Assembly: GCA_963575745.1 (NCBI GenBank) | Contig: CAUYUJ010000669.1 | Coordinates: 307,501 to 337,500 of the forward strand | Length of the DNA stretch: 30,000 bases | DNA from: Prorocentrum cordatum | Taxonomy: Eukaryota; Sar; Dinophyceae; Prorocentrales; Prorocentraceae | Reading direction: 5' to 3' | Part shown: positions 17,522-25,780 of the stretch, in pieces | Position numbering within the stretch: position 1 is the first letter of the stretch | Layout of the letters: every line of letters begins with the position of its first letter | Program-made: the position numbers and the translations under genes | The notes under the pieces: model-generated | Told to the model about the DNA's origin: nothing | Seen by the model: only the letters and a program-made list of their open reading frames with translations | Databases searched by the model: none

Positions 17522-17864
17522 AAGGTCGGCGTAGCGGTCGTCAGTACTCGCGTGCAGATGACTGACTTTGTCACGATGGTGCAGGTGGACATCTTCGTGG
17601 TGTTGTTCGTCCGCGAGGCTCGTGCAGGTTCGCGCCCTCACGGCGGTTCTTGTCCTGTCCCACGTGCAGGTGAACATCCCCACGATGGTTTTCGTCGTCC
17701 TCCTGAGCTGATGCGGCGCAACTTGCGCCAGGAGTACCTCGGCGCGCACGCGCATATATACGCACTCACACACACGCACGCAGGTATACACGCACGCAAT
17801 CAAATTTTGGAGAGGATCGAACCTTTCAGACACGCAGGTCTGTAACTCGCCGTGCCTCTTGCTC
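17522..17864. other. No firm gene; 35-bp direct repeat
   Basis: GTGCAGGTGGACATCTTCGT (17580) and GTGCAGGTGAACATCCCCAC (17665) start two related words that continue into TTCGTCGTCC or TTCGTCC. A CACACACGCACGCA microsatellite lies at 17760-17800. No domain is visible. Confidence 0.5.
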
Positions 17865-17869
17865 CCTCC

Positions 17870-17992
17870 TCCCATCCGCCCTCCACGCGCGCTCGCGCGC
17901 GCACGTTGCGCACGCGCGCGCACTCCTCTCTCTCTCTCTCTCTCTCTCTTGCGCACGCACGCACGCACGCACGCACGCGCGCACGTATACAC
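17870..17992. repeat. GCGC-rich, CT and GCAC microsatellites
   Basis: Alternating purine-pyrimidine GCGCGCGC and GCACGCGCGC (about 17886-17920), a CT run (17924-17949) and GCACGCACGCAC (17951-17985). The GCGC and CGCACG parts have Z-DNA-forming composition. Confidence 0.85.
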
Positions 17993-18850
17993 ACACCTAA
18001 TTTTTGCCATTATCGATCCTCCCCGCGGTGATTTCGCGAGCGGATCGAGCAGGATGACGCTGGAGGTACGCTTTCCTACGAGTTGCCCGCCTCCCGTTTT
18101 CCCTCGGCCTTCCCCTCATGGCGCGCGCGCAAACGCACGCGCGCGCACGTGTGCGCACCCACGCGCAACACGCATAAGCACCCAAACGAATTTGAGCGAT
18201 CGCAGGCTGAATAATAGCAGCCGCCGCTCTGGCACGGTACTGCTTGGAGCGAGCTTGCAGGCCGCCAGGCCGCGTCTCTCCTTCCGTGCCCGCGCTTCTG
18301 GTGATGGCAACTCCCTCGCCGCAGCGCCCTCCTCATCCACGCTTCTTATCATAGTGACTCCTCCTTTCCCTCCCCGTAGAATTAACGCGTGAAGCTGGCC
18401 GCTGCATTGCTGCAGAAGGGCCGCACACGCTGCGCTTGCCATCTTCTCGCTCCCTTCCCCTCTCGATCTGGTTCGACCCGTGGGCGATCCGTGCAGGGGG
18501 GGATTGGCGCGGGGACGCGCGCCGACAAGTGGCCAACGCATGCGCCACCTCGAGGAAACGACCGCCCTCCGCGATCACCCCCCTTCCCACCTCGCCCCCC
18601 GCATGTCGCTCGTGCAGCAGCGCGTGCCCGAGGACGCAGTGCGAGATTGCGACTCTATGCTTTGGAAAGTGCCCTCATCTTCTCCGCTCTCCCCTCGCGG
18701 CCAGCCCATCTCACAGCAGGAGGATGGGGGTGCCCTGGCAAAGCGAGCAAGGACAGACGAGGAAGTCGCACGAGAGAAGCACGAGGTCTACGGAGAATTG
18801 GCGCCCGTCTGCGTAGTGCTCGAGATTGTCTGGCGTGTTCTGGTGTATTC
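17993..18850. other. No firm gene; possible exon fragments
   Basis: A + frame near 18480-18860 contains MSLVQQRVPEDAVRDCDSML and ALAKRARTDEEVAREKHEVY, which look protein-like, with a pyrimidine-rich stretch and ACAGCAG just before the second (18712). I do not recognise a product and cannot define splice sites. GCGCACGTGTGCGC-type palindromic DNA lies at 18120-18170. Confidence 0.35.
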
Positions 18851-18854
18851 GAGG

Positions 18855-19130
18855 GTTATGTATGTATGCATATATGTATGTATGTATGTAGGTAGGTATG
18901 TAGGTAGGTATGTATGCATGTATGTATGTATGTATGTATGTCTGTATGTACGTGTGTACATATTTGTATACATCCGTCCATCCATACATACATACATACA
19001 TGCACATACATACATACGTACATACATACATCCATACATACATACATACATACATACATACACACATACATACATGCATGCATGCATGCATGCATGCGTA
19101 GGCACACACATACATACACATACATATATA
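18855..19130. repeat. TATG / CATA tetranucleotide inverted repeat
   Basis: GTATGTATG and TAGGTAGG units from 18857 to about 18960 switch to CATACATACATACATA from about 18975 to 19130. The two arms are mutually complementary, so this is a long imperfect inverted repeat. Tyr/Val- and Ile/His-rich frames are artefacts. Confidence 0.92.
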
Positions 19131-19331
19131 TATGCCCAGTAGCTCCGCTTCCCTTTTTTCCTTCTGTGAGTCGAGGGGATCGACTATACATGTTGATCCG
19201 TAGTCTTGGTGTTTGGCTCGAGCCTGTTTCGCGCGGCCTCCCGGACAGAGGCGTCCGTGTGTTCCACGACGCAGCCTCGTATCACTACTTTGAGTGGGTC
19301 GCCAAATAGGCCCGTCTGCCCCTCAACGCCC

Positions 19332-20458
19332 ATGAGTCTGGACATTCCTGAGAGACAGATTCTGGTTCATTATCCCGACGACGGCATTCCTTACCATCAT
19401 AGAGTACTGTTGGTCAGTCTCGGAAGAGCTCACTGGATCTGGTCTACCCCCGATCTCTCGGTGCGCGCGGTCGAGTTGTCAGATCGAGCGTTGGTTAACT
19501 CGATGATCCCGCTGGCGAGGGCAAGCCCGGCCCTCCAGGATTGCATGTGCACGGATTCGACAACCCGATCACCCCGAGGGACCTGGCGAGGATCAGAGCA
19601 GAGGGCCGAACGCTGGGGGACTTGGCGAGTTCAGCGAGGGACCCGACCACCCCGATGTTAGCCGCAGGTGCCGATGTAGTGTACATGTACTCTGACCCGT
19701 CATGTTTGTTCTTCGCGGAGGAGGTTAACGACCGCCACTTGGGCAATCGAGCTGAGGCCATGGTCATGGGCTCGAAGGCGCTCGTGCGGCGCGGTCTGGA
19801 GTGGGCGACGGCGGAGCGAGTCTCCGTGGACAACAAGCTACGCTGGGTGCTGGGGAAGTTGGGAGGCGAGAGCCTCGATTCGATATTGCTGTCTCGTATG
19901 CTGGGCCCGAACGCCCAGACGAGTACGGCTCCGCTGAGTGAGGTCGTCACGTTGCTGAAGCAGTCGATGCAGGCCGCGGGCGCCCCGAGCGAGCGAGGCC
20001 AGTCATTCCTGGAGTTCGCCGTGATTGTGGCGGCGTCTGGTCAGGAGTTTGACGCGTATGCAACTTTCTGGGAGTGCGCTTATCGTCAGGACGGCGTCCA
20101 GGCGATTCCTGTGATGCACCGTCACTTGCTGATGTTCCTGCACATGATGGTGAGTTATGATAAGTTGAAGTTGTGTAACTTGGCGGCGGCGGAGTTCGCG
20201 GCACGCCGTGTGCTGATGATCCATAGGGCGGTGCAGCTTGATCCTCGGAACCCTCGTCTTGAGAACCTCAGTTCGTGTGTGCTCCACGCTCTGGGCAATG
20301 ATGGTGGTGTGGTCGCCGCGCAGTTCGATATGGAGATGGCTGGGATGCGCAGGACTCAGGCACATATCATGGAGAGCGATCGTTTGTTGAGGGAGGGGCT
20401 GAGAGACTCGAAGCGCCAGAAGACTAACAACAAGGACAAGAGGGCGAATGGTCTCTAG
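19332..20458 (+). pseudogene. Gag-like protein of a dinoflagellate retroelement family (one frameshift)
   Basis: The ATG at 19332 opens MSLDIPERQILVHYPDDGIP, then HWIWSTPDLSVRAVELSDRA. Near 19495-19502 the frame shifts by one, continuing as DDPAGEGKPGPPGLHVHGFD and running open to 20458 (long frame from 19541). Later hallmarks are RHLLMFLHMMVSYDKLKLCN, LAAAEFAARRVLM, VQLDPRNPRLENLSS and a basic tail RDSKRQKTNN. I recognise this series from dinoflagellate predicted proteins, where it lies upstream of reverse-transcriptase-type regions; the role is probably gag-like RNA or particle binding. Here it ends in a stop with no pol region in the following kilobases, so it is a solo copy. A small intron at 19500 is a less likely alternative to the frameshift. 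Confidence 0.65.
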
Positions 20459-20699
20459 GACGAAAAAGCACGCTCCTCTCAAATGCTATCACGCCGTGTG
20501 GTATGTGTGCATGGTGCGCATGATGTGCGTATGTTTGTGCTAGATAGCGTTGAGACATATGGGCAGTTCCTTTCGAGTCTCGTCTCTCAAATTCCGACCA
20601 CGAGGGATGGGAGCGCCGTCTAAATCTAGGCATGGGTAAATACTGCACGTGTGGACATGTGCCGATACATAAACATATGTCGAGCTATGTCGAGCTATA

Positions 20700-20752
20700 A
20701 ACATTTGTGCAGTGAGCTTTGCTTGGCACAGACGTTCCACTCGACCTCACTC
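20700..20752 (+). promoter_or_regulatory. Shared leader / candidate trans-splice acceptor, copy 1
   Basis: TTTGTGCAG followed by TGAGCTTTGCTTGGC, then CAGACG and CACTCGACCTC. The block aligns with 22621-22670 and more loosely with 25703-25738. The YAG before TGAGCTT is a possible SL acceptor. A 10-bp tandem ATGTCGAGCT lies just upstream at about 20677. Confidence 0.5.
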
Positions 20753-21210
20753 GATCCGAGGATCATTACGTTCCTATCAGGAAAGTGCTGTGCGATGGTA
20801 TTTTGTGCAGGCGGTGTCGAGCACATGGTGGGCATTCTATTCTCCCGAATGGCTACATCTTCCGCTGGTTCAGCCCTTTGTGGGGAAGCCTATACATGAC
20901 TAACCGGAATCCGCTTCTGAACTCGTGGGTTCCCGCGGACGGCTATGAGTACCGTGATCCAGCCGACGATGCACGCTCCCGTGGCAATGTTGCGCGTGGC
21001 CATTATGGGGCTTGCTTGGTTCCTCGGAGCAGGTGGGCGGAGGTGGCTGCTATCATGGGCATCGAGCCACCTGACGGACTGGAGTCTGCATCGGATGTCA
21101 CGGTGGACATGGCAGTGGACCCTATGACGGATCACGCAACCGCCTCTGCGCTGAAAGAGGCTCTGGATCCAATGTGTGAGCAAGCGGACGCGGACGACTC
21201 GCACCTCTGA
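20719..21210 (+). CDS. Hypothetical protein with CxxC motif
   Basis: Open frame of about 163 codons, with no ATG before 20896; the frame can be read from just after the shared leader. Residues near 30-50 read VLCDGILCRRCRAHGGHSIL, giving C-x4-C-x2-C that could bind zinc, followed by an aromatic-rich WFSPLWGSLYMTNRNP and GYEYRDPADDARSRG, then RSRWAEVAAIMGIEPPDGLE and an acidic tail. I do not recognise the family with certainty. Lack of an upstream ATG suggests a missing 5' exon, a fragment, or use of the internal ATG at about 20897. It is flanked by the leader-like element upstream and repeats downstream. Confidence 0.5.
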   Translation: MLGTDVPLDLTRSEDHYVPIRKVLCDGILCRRCRAHGGHSILPNGYIFRWFSPLWGSLYMTNRNPLLNSWVPADGYEYRDPADDARSRGNVARGHYGACLVPRSRWAEVAAIMGIEPPDGLESASDVTVDMAVDPMTDHATASALKEALDPMCEQADADDSHL

Positions 21211-21375
21211 TCGCTCCACCTCAATATCAGTCAGGGCTATGGGTAGCTTCGCGTGCAGTTTTTTTCTGCGCGTGTCCCAGAGACGCGTGCTTCGATGCTA
21301 CATTGTTGCCTGGTCTCATGAGTCATGTGCGTTCTGTGGGTGCCGCAGCTTCTTTTGATTAGGCAGAGCTGGACT
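21211..21375. other. No gene recognised
   Basis: Short spacer between the hypothetical ORF and the acidic-frame repeat; a T run at 21258-21266 is the only feature. Confidence 0.4.
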
Positions 21376-21562
21376 ATGTCCGACCGTATCAATCGGCAAG
21401 CTTGATGAATTTAGTATCTCGTGCCGCGTGCGCACTACAGGACTAGCGGGGAAAGATCGCTGGGTCGTCGACGCCGTCGTCCATAGAAGTGTCGTCGTTG
21501 AAGTCCTCGTTGTCATCGTGAGCATGAATCTTGTCGTCGTCGTCGACGTCGCCGCCAGCCTC
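21376..21562 (-). repeat. Acidic-frame repeat, copy 1 (minus strand)
   Basis: Direct duplicate of about 23925-24111. On the minus strand, 21562-21443 reads an acidic peptide with DVDDDDKIHAHDDNEDF and SMDDGVDDPAIFPR before a TAG. It contains CCAGCGATCTTTCCC, also found on the + strand in both composite repeats. Differences from the other copy fall mainly at third codon positions, suggesting former coding constraint. Confidence 0.65.
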
Positions 21563-21569
21563 AGTCAGT

Positions 21570-21985
21570 TGTTCCGGTGCTCGTGGTGTTAGTCGTTGGG
21601 ACCCTTCGTCATTCGTGGTAAGAGTAGGTCGGGTCCCTCCTTTGGCGTGGGTGGTTCGGGGTTCCCTTGTGTGACTCTTTAGGGTGCCTCAGTATGTGTG
21701 AGTCGGTCGGGCTTCGTGGTATGAGTCCCTTCCTTGAGTTTGAGTCGGTCGGCCCCCTCTTCCTCGTGTAACTCGTTCGGGCTTCCCGTGGTGTGAGTAG
21801 TTGGGGGCCCGCGTCGTGGGGTGAATCGTTCGGGCTCCTCGTGGTCTGAGTGCTTCGGGCGCCTCGTCCTGGTGAGAGTCGTTCGGGCCCCTCCTTGTGG
21901 TGTGAGTCGTTCGGGCTCTTCGTGGTGTGACTCGTTCGAGCTCCTCGTCCTGGTGTGCATCGTTCGGGCTCTTCGTGAAGCCTCT
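21570..21985 (+). repeat. GTGTGAGTCGTTCGGG array D
   Basis: About 15 units, more degenerate at the left (GTTAGTCGTTGGGACCC, GAGTCGGTCGGGC) and clean from about 21820. Confidence 0.85.
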
Positions 21986-22190
21986 TGGAGACCTTTTGGA
22001 GCCTCTTGGGGCCTTTGGGGGGTCTCTTGGGGGTCTCTTGGGGGCCTCTTGGGGGCTTATTTGGGTCTCTTGGCGCATCTTGGGGGCTCTTGGGGGCCTC
22101 CGGGGAGCCGCTTGGAGTTTCTTGGGGGCCTCTTGGGGGCCTCTCGGAGACCTCTTGGGAGCTTCCTGGGAGTCTTGGGGTCAGGTCGAA
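21986..22190 (+). repeat. CTCTTGGGGGCC minisatellite
   Basis: Units of about 12 bp, CTCTTGGGGGCC or GTCTCTTGGGGG, with variants CTTGGAGACCTT, continue directly from array D. The repeat encodes only low-complexity Gly/Leu/Ser peptides. Confidence 0.85.
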
Positions 22191-22204
22191 CACGCGAACA
22201 CTAT

Positions 22205-22330
22205 GAGTTCTGGATTCCTGAGATCTGTTCGAGGGGACCGATCTGAGAGGCGGTTTCTCCGGCTGCTCATTTTTCACCTCTCCTGTCTACGTTGTCGCCT
22301 GGTGCTCGCGCCCGACATAATGAGCGAACC
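22205..22330 (+). repeat. 130-bp dispersed repeat, copy 1
   Basis: Aligns with 23828-23965: both contain GATACCG- or GGACCGATCTGAGAGGCG-like words, TTTCT, ACCTCTCC and GCGCCCGAC. Identity is moderate. Confidence 0.5.
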
Positions 22331-22620
22331 TGCTTTTGAGATGCAGCCGAAAACTGCGAACCTCAGCAGAGTGGTGCCTTGAGCTGCGTGCACTGGACAT
22401 TTCTCGTCCGCTGATTCCAGGGAGCGGTGATCAGAGACGGAGATCGCAAGGGTGTGCGAGAGAGGCTTGTGTCCAGAGGAACTGTGCCATAATCGTGTCC
22501 AAGACATTGCGATTCCCTGCCCGTTGTCCGTAACCGTTGTGGCTCATCAGAGGTAGGAGATCATCTCTGCATCCGTTCCCCAGGAATCTCCTTGGTTCTG
22601 TGAGTTGTCTCTGCCTACTA
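22331..22620. other. No gene recognised
   Basis: Unique-looking sequence upstream of the shared leader. Short frames only. It becomes pyrimidine-rich near 22600-22627. Confidence 0.45.
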
Positions 22621-22670
22621 CTTCTGCAGTGAGCTTAGCTCGGCGTAGACGTACTCACTCGACCTCGCGC
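22605..22670 (+). promoter_or_regulatory. Shared leader / candidate trans-splice acceptor, copy 2
   Basis: A pyrimidine-rich run (TCTCTGCCTACTACTTCTGCAG) split here as TCTCTGCCTACTAC and TTCTGCAG leads to TGAGCTTAGCTCGGCG, then TAGACG and CACTCGACCTC, with the ATG 45 nt beyond GTGAG. This is the best acceptor-like context of the three copies. Confidence 0.6.
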
Positions 22671-22673
22671 GCG

Positions 22674-23414
22674 ATGGCTACTCGTAGTGACGAGGATATG
22701 CGGAGTGATTGGGATCGTGCTTTCCGTCGTGCACGCCGCGGCTCCCCTCTGCGCAGCCGCTCCGATGATCGCCCACGCTCCTGGGACGAGAAACCCCACG
22801 TAGATGACGTGCTGGCTCATGAACTACACTTATGGAAAGAGGATCCTAACCCTTGGAGTTTCTGGGAGTGGCGCTCGAAGACTGGGCGTTCGACAACAGC
22901 TGGCGCATCCCGTAGCTCTGCGTGTGCTGGCGCAGAGAGCTCTTCTCCGCGGAGGGGCCGATCCTCCAGCATACCGCGGAGAGGCATCCAGAGCAGGGCG
23001 CGCAATCGCAGCCGCAGCAAGAGCATCCCGAGGGCACGTGGATATCCGTTGGCGGGTCGGCCGCGTTGCAGGACGCATACGATGTACCCAGACAAGCCCC
23101 ATGAGCGCCTCAGGAACACCAAGAGCGCGTCGAGACGTGAGCAAGAAGCTCGGACACTCCCCCAGCAACAGGCTCTTGACGAAATGTCCGAGGTTTCCAC
23201 CGATCGGGCGGATGACGTGGTTGACGCGCAGGTCCGCGGAGATAGCAGTTCGGCTCCCGCATCTGGTCCTGCACCTACGAGGGAAGCGAGCCACGCGTTT
23301 CTGGACGCTCGTATGACTTTGTTGGAGGAACACGTACGGCAGTGGGCTGTGGTAGTATATGCACTGTACTGCACAACGGCAGAATGTATTATTTTCCATT
23401 ATGATTCTGGGTAG
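22674..23414 (+). CDS. Hypothetical Arg/Ser-rich protein
   Basis: The ATG at 22674 opens ATRSDEDMRSDWDRAFRRAR just after the shared leader; the same frame is open from 22605, but the start at 22674 fits the leader. An ordered-looking patch, VDDVLAHELHLWKEDPNPWS then FWEWRSK (about residues 43-68), is followed by RS-rich low complexity (PRRGRSSSIPRRG, RSRSKSIPRARG) and, near the end, EASHAFLDARMTLLEEHVRQW. The last 20 or so codons may belong to the R2 flank rather than the original protein. The RS repeats resemble splicing-factor-like or RNA-binding tails, but I cannot name a family. Confidence 0.5.
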   Translation: MATRSDEDMRSDWDRAFRRARRGSPLRSRSDDRPRSWDEKPHVDDVLAHELHLWKEDPNPWSFWEWRSKTGRSTTAGASRSSACAGAESSSPRRGRSSSIPRRGIQSRARNRSRSKSIPRARGYPLAGRPRCRTHTMYPDKPHERLRNTKSASRREQEARTLPQQQALDEMSEVSTDRADDVVDAQVRGDSSSAPASGPAPTREASHAFLDARMTLLEEHVRQWAVVVYALYCTTAECIIFHYDSG

Positions 23415-23675
23415 AGCGAGTTGGGACATGGGATGTTGCTTCACTTTCACATCCGTTGGTCAGTTCTTCGATGCAGGTTTCTATAATATATACTGGTGCT
23501 GCTTAGTCTGCTGAGGTGATGCTGCTGATTATTGTGCTCGCCGTTTTGGCCTCTGACTCTTTGAGATTGCTAGGTTTTTTTTCGGGTGTGCGGCACTGGG
23601 CTGCCATGGTGCATGCTCTCACGTCCAGTCCTGGGGTTACCTTATGATTCACCGCTGCACTAGTACTGGGTGATG
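23410..23675 (+). repeat. R2 3'-flank repeat
   Basis: Aligns along its length with 29634-29900: GAGCGAGT(T/G)GGGA, TTCTGCTGAGGTGATG or TCTGCTGAGGTGATG, GTGCTCGCCG or GTACTCGCCG, TTCGGGTGT, GGGCTGCCATGGTG or GGGCGGAGATGGTG, TCCAGT(C/A)CTGGG, CACCGCTGCA. It directly follows an ORF and precedes array sequence. Confidence 0.75.
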
Positions 23676-23714
23676 TCGTTACCTTGCCGCACCGGGAGAT
23701 AGGCGGTATTATCG

Positions 23715-23802
23715 GCGAGGGGCCTGAACGACTCATACAAGGAAGAACCCGAACGACTCGCCCCAGGGCGAGGAGCCCCAATTACTCACACTACCTGAAG
23801 TC
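23715..23802 (-). repeat. Array units in inverted orientation
   Basis: GGGGCCTGAACGACTCATAC and AACCCGAACGACTCGCCCC, then CCCAATTACTCACACTA, are reverse complements of the GTGTGAGTCGTTCGGGCC core. This is the only multi-unit inverted patch in the window. Confidence 0.8.
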
Positions 23803-23827
23803 TGGGCCAGCACGTGCACTCTCTGAG

Positions 23828-24111
23828 TTCCGTGAGTCTACAGACCTGGTCAAGGATACCGTTCTGGGAGGCGAGTTTCTTTTTTTGTTTCTCTTCTACC
23901 TCTCCCTCCGAACCTGGCGCCTGCCGCCGCGCCCGACTTCGTGGGCGAGCCTGATCAGTTTAGCATTTCGTGCCGCGTGCGCCCTGCAGGATATGTCGGG
24001 GAAGATCGCTGGGTCATCGACGCCGTCGTCCATGGAATTGTCGTGTCCGAAGTCATCGTTGTCATCGTAAGCGTGGATCTTGTCGTCGTCGTCGACGTCG
24101 CCGCCAGCATC
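23828..24111. repeat. 130-bp repeat copy 2 and acidic-frame repeat copy 2
   Basis: The left part (23828-23965) pairs with 22205-22330. The right part (about 23925-24111) pairs with 21376-21562 and, on the minus strand, stays open as DDDDKIHAYDDNDDF, SMDDGVDDPAIFPDIS and on towards 23930. On that strand CACAG, contributed by the adjacent array unit, stands immediately before ATGCTGGCGGC. Confidence 0.6.
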
Positions 24112-25095
24112 TGTGAGTCGTTGTGACCTCTCGTCCTTCGTGGTATGAGTCTTTGGGGCCCTTCCTTGTGCGTGAGTGGTTCGGGCTTTCCTTGGGTTGG
24201 TCGTTGGGGCCTCTCGTTGTGGAGTGAGTCGTTGAGACTGGTCCTTGTGTTACAGCAATCCTCAGAAACATGATGCGCAATCTCCAAGCACTAGTAAGCA
24301 TGATGCCAACCGAGCTGCTGCCCCGAGCCCTCTCCCCTGCACTGCCCTGGGTGGCTCTGCCGTCGCCGATCTCATGTTGACGTTGCTCTGTGCTGTGCGG
24401 AGGCCTGTCGAGAAGAATCAGGGACATTCGAACTGCGTGGTGTGCATCGTTGGGGCCCTTCGTCCGTCCTGGTAAGAGTCCTTCGGGCCCCTTCTTGTGT
24501 GAGTCGTTGAGGCTCTTCGTGATGTGAGTCGTTCGGGCCCCTCGTCCTGATGTGCGTCGTTCGGACTCCTCCTTGTCTGTGCATAGTTCCGTCTCCTCGT
24601 GGTGTGCGTCGTTGGAACCCCTCGTCTTTCGTGGTGGAAGTGCTTCGGGCACTTCCTTGTGTGTAAGTCGTTCGGGCTCCTCGTGGTGTGAGTCGTTCCG
24701 GCCCCTCGTCCTGGTGTGACTCGGTCGGGCTCCTCTTTGTGTGGGAGTCGTGATGGGTCCTCGTGGTGTGAGTGGTTGGGCCTTTGTCCTGGTGTGAGTC
24801 GTTCAGGCTCCGCCTGGTGTGTGAATAGGTTCAGCTCCTCGCTGTGTGAGTCGTTCGGGCTCCTGGCCCTGGTGTGAGTCGCTTTGACGCCTCCTTGCGT
24901 GTGAGTTGTTCGGGCTGCTCGAGGTGTGAGTCGTTCGGGGTCTCTCGTCCTGGTGGAGTCGTTCGGGCAGTGATCTTGGGGTGAGTCGTTCGGGCCCCTC
25001 CCAGTATGTGAGTTGTTGGGGCTCTTTGCGGTATGAATCGTGGAGGCCTTTCGTTCTGGTATGAGTCGTTAAGGCGTCTCCTTGCATGTGTGTTG
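24112..25095 (+). repeat. GTGTGAGTCGTTCGGG array E
   Basis: Degenerate units at 24112-24240 and many clearer units at 24430-25095, with the 25/28-bp pattern. The two parts are separated by about 190 bp of different sequence (24241-24430) that includes GATGCCAACCGAGCTGCTG; the same word in the form GATGCCAATTGAGCTGCTG occurs at 25393. Confidence 0.85.
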
Positions 25096-25680
25096 TGGAG
25101 CGCTGTATTTGCGCGTCGTGAACGTTGCTGCGATGGCAAGGTTTTTGCAACCCCGCTAGTTTTCCCCAAGGGTCGCCATGCAGACGAGATTTGCGCGAGA
25201 AGCAGCGTCCCTCTGCTCGCCCTCTACAGGCGTGAAGAGGCGTATGCCCAAACCACCCTCCACAGGTGACTCCGTGTGTTGGAATGTAAATGCGTGGTAA
25301 CCGCGTGGTAGGTGGAGGTAATGAGCATAGCTCTCCTAGTCGTACTGAATGCATTCTGAACACTATGCGTTATGTCCATTAACTGGCGCGCACGATGCCA
25401 ATTGAGCTGCTGGCCTGGCCCCCCCCCTTTCCCCCGCTGCAAGGCTTCACGCTGTTGTCCTATTTCTGTCGGTTCGTGTTATCCCGGCTTTGCTTCTTCG
25501 TGGGGGTCGACGCTAGGGACTGGGCTCCAGAGGGGAGTCTGCGAACAGTTAGGGTCCAGATGGATTTTGCGGTCTGAGGGTAGAAGGCGTTACGATTCAG
25601 TCGGGATTTTCCGTAGACATTGTGGTGCAAGTCAGGTTGGCCCAAGCTTGTCCCGAGCAGTGCCCATCCATCTGCGTGGG
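25096..25680. other. No gene recognised
   Basis: Spacer between array E and the OTU/helicase gene. AATGAGCATAGCTC at 25320 is a variant of the shared leader core and recurs at 28328. No domain seen. Confidence 0.45.
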
Positions 25681-25684
25681 GCTC

Positions 25685-25780
25685 TACTGTGAGCTCCGCG
25701 TATCACTTGTGCAGTGAGTTTAGCTCCGCACGGACGCCACTCCTCCTAATACCTGAGGGCGTGCAGCAGAGTTCACAGAG
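25685..25780 (+). promoter_or_regulatory. Shared leader / candidate trans-splice acceptor, copy 3
   Basis: CTGTGAGCTCCGCG at 25687 and, 25 nt later, CACTTGTGCAG followed by TGAGTTTAGCTCCGCACGG; GACGCCACTCC then leads to the ATG at 25781. A second GTGAGCTC just upstream makes this a double copy. Confidence 0.5.

Noticed and set aside
18480-19142. 220-codon frame including Tyr/Val/Cys repeats
   Set aside because: The second half is the TATG/CATA microsatellite. Only the part before 18860 might be exonic and it could not be identified.
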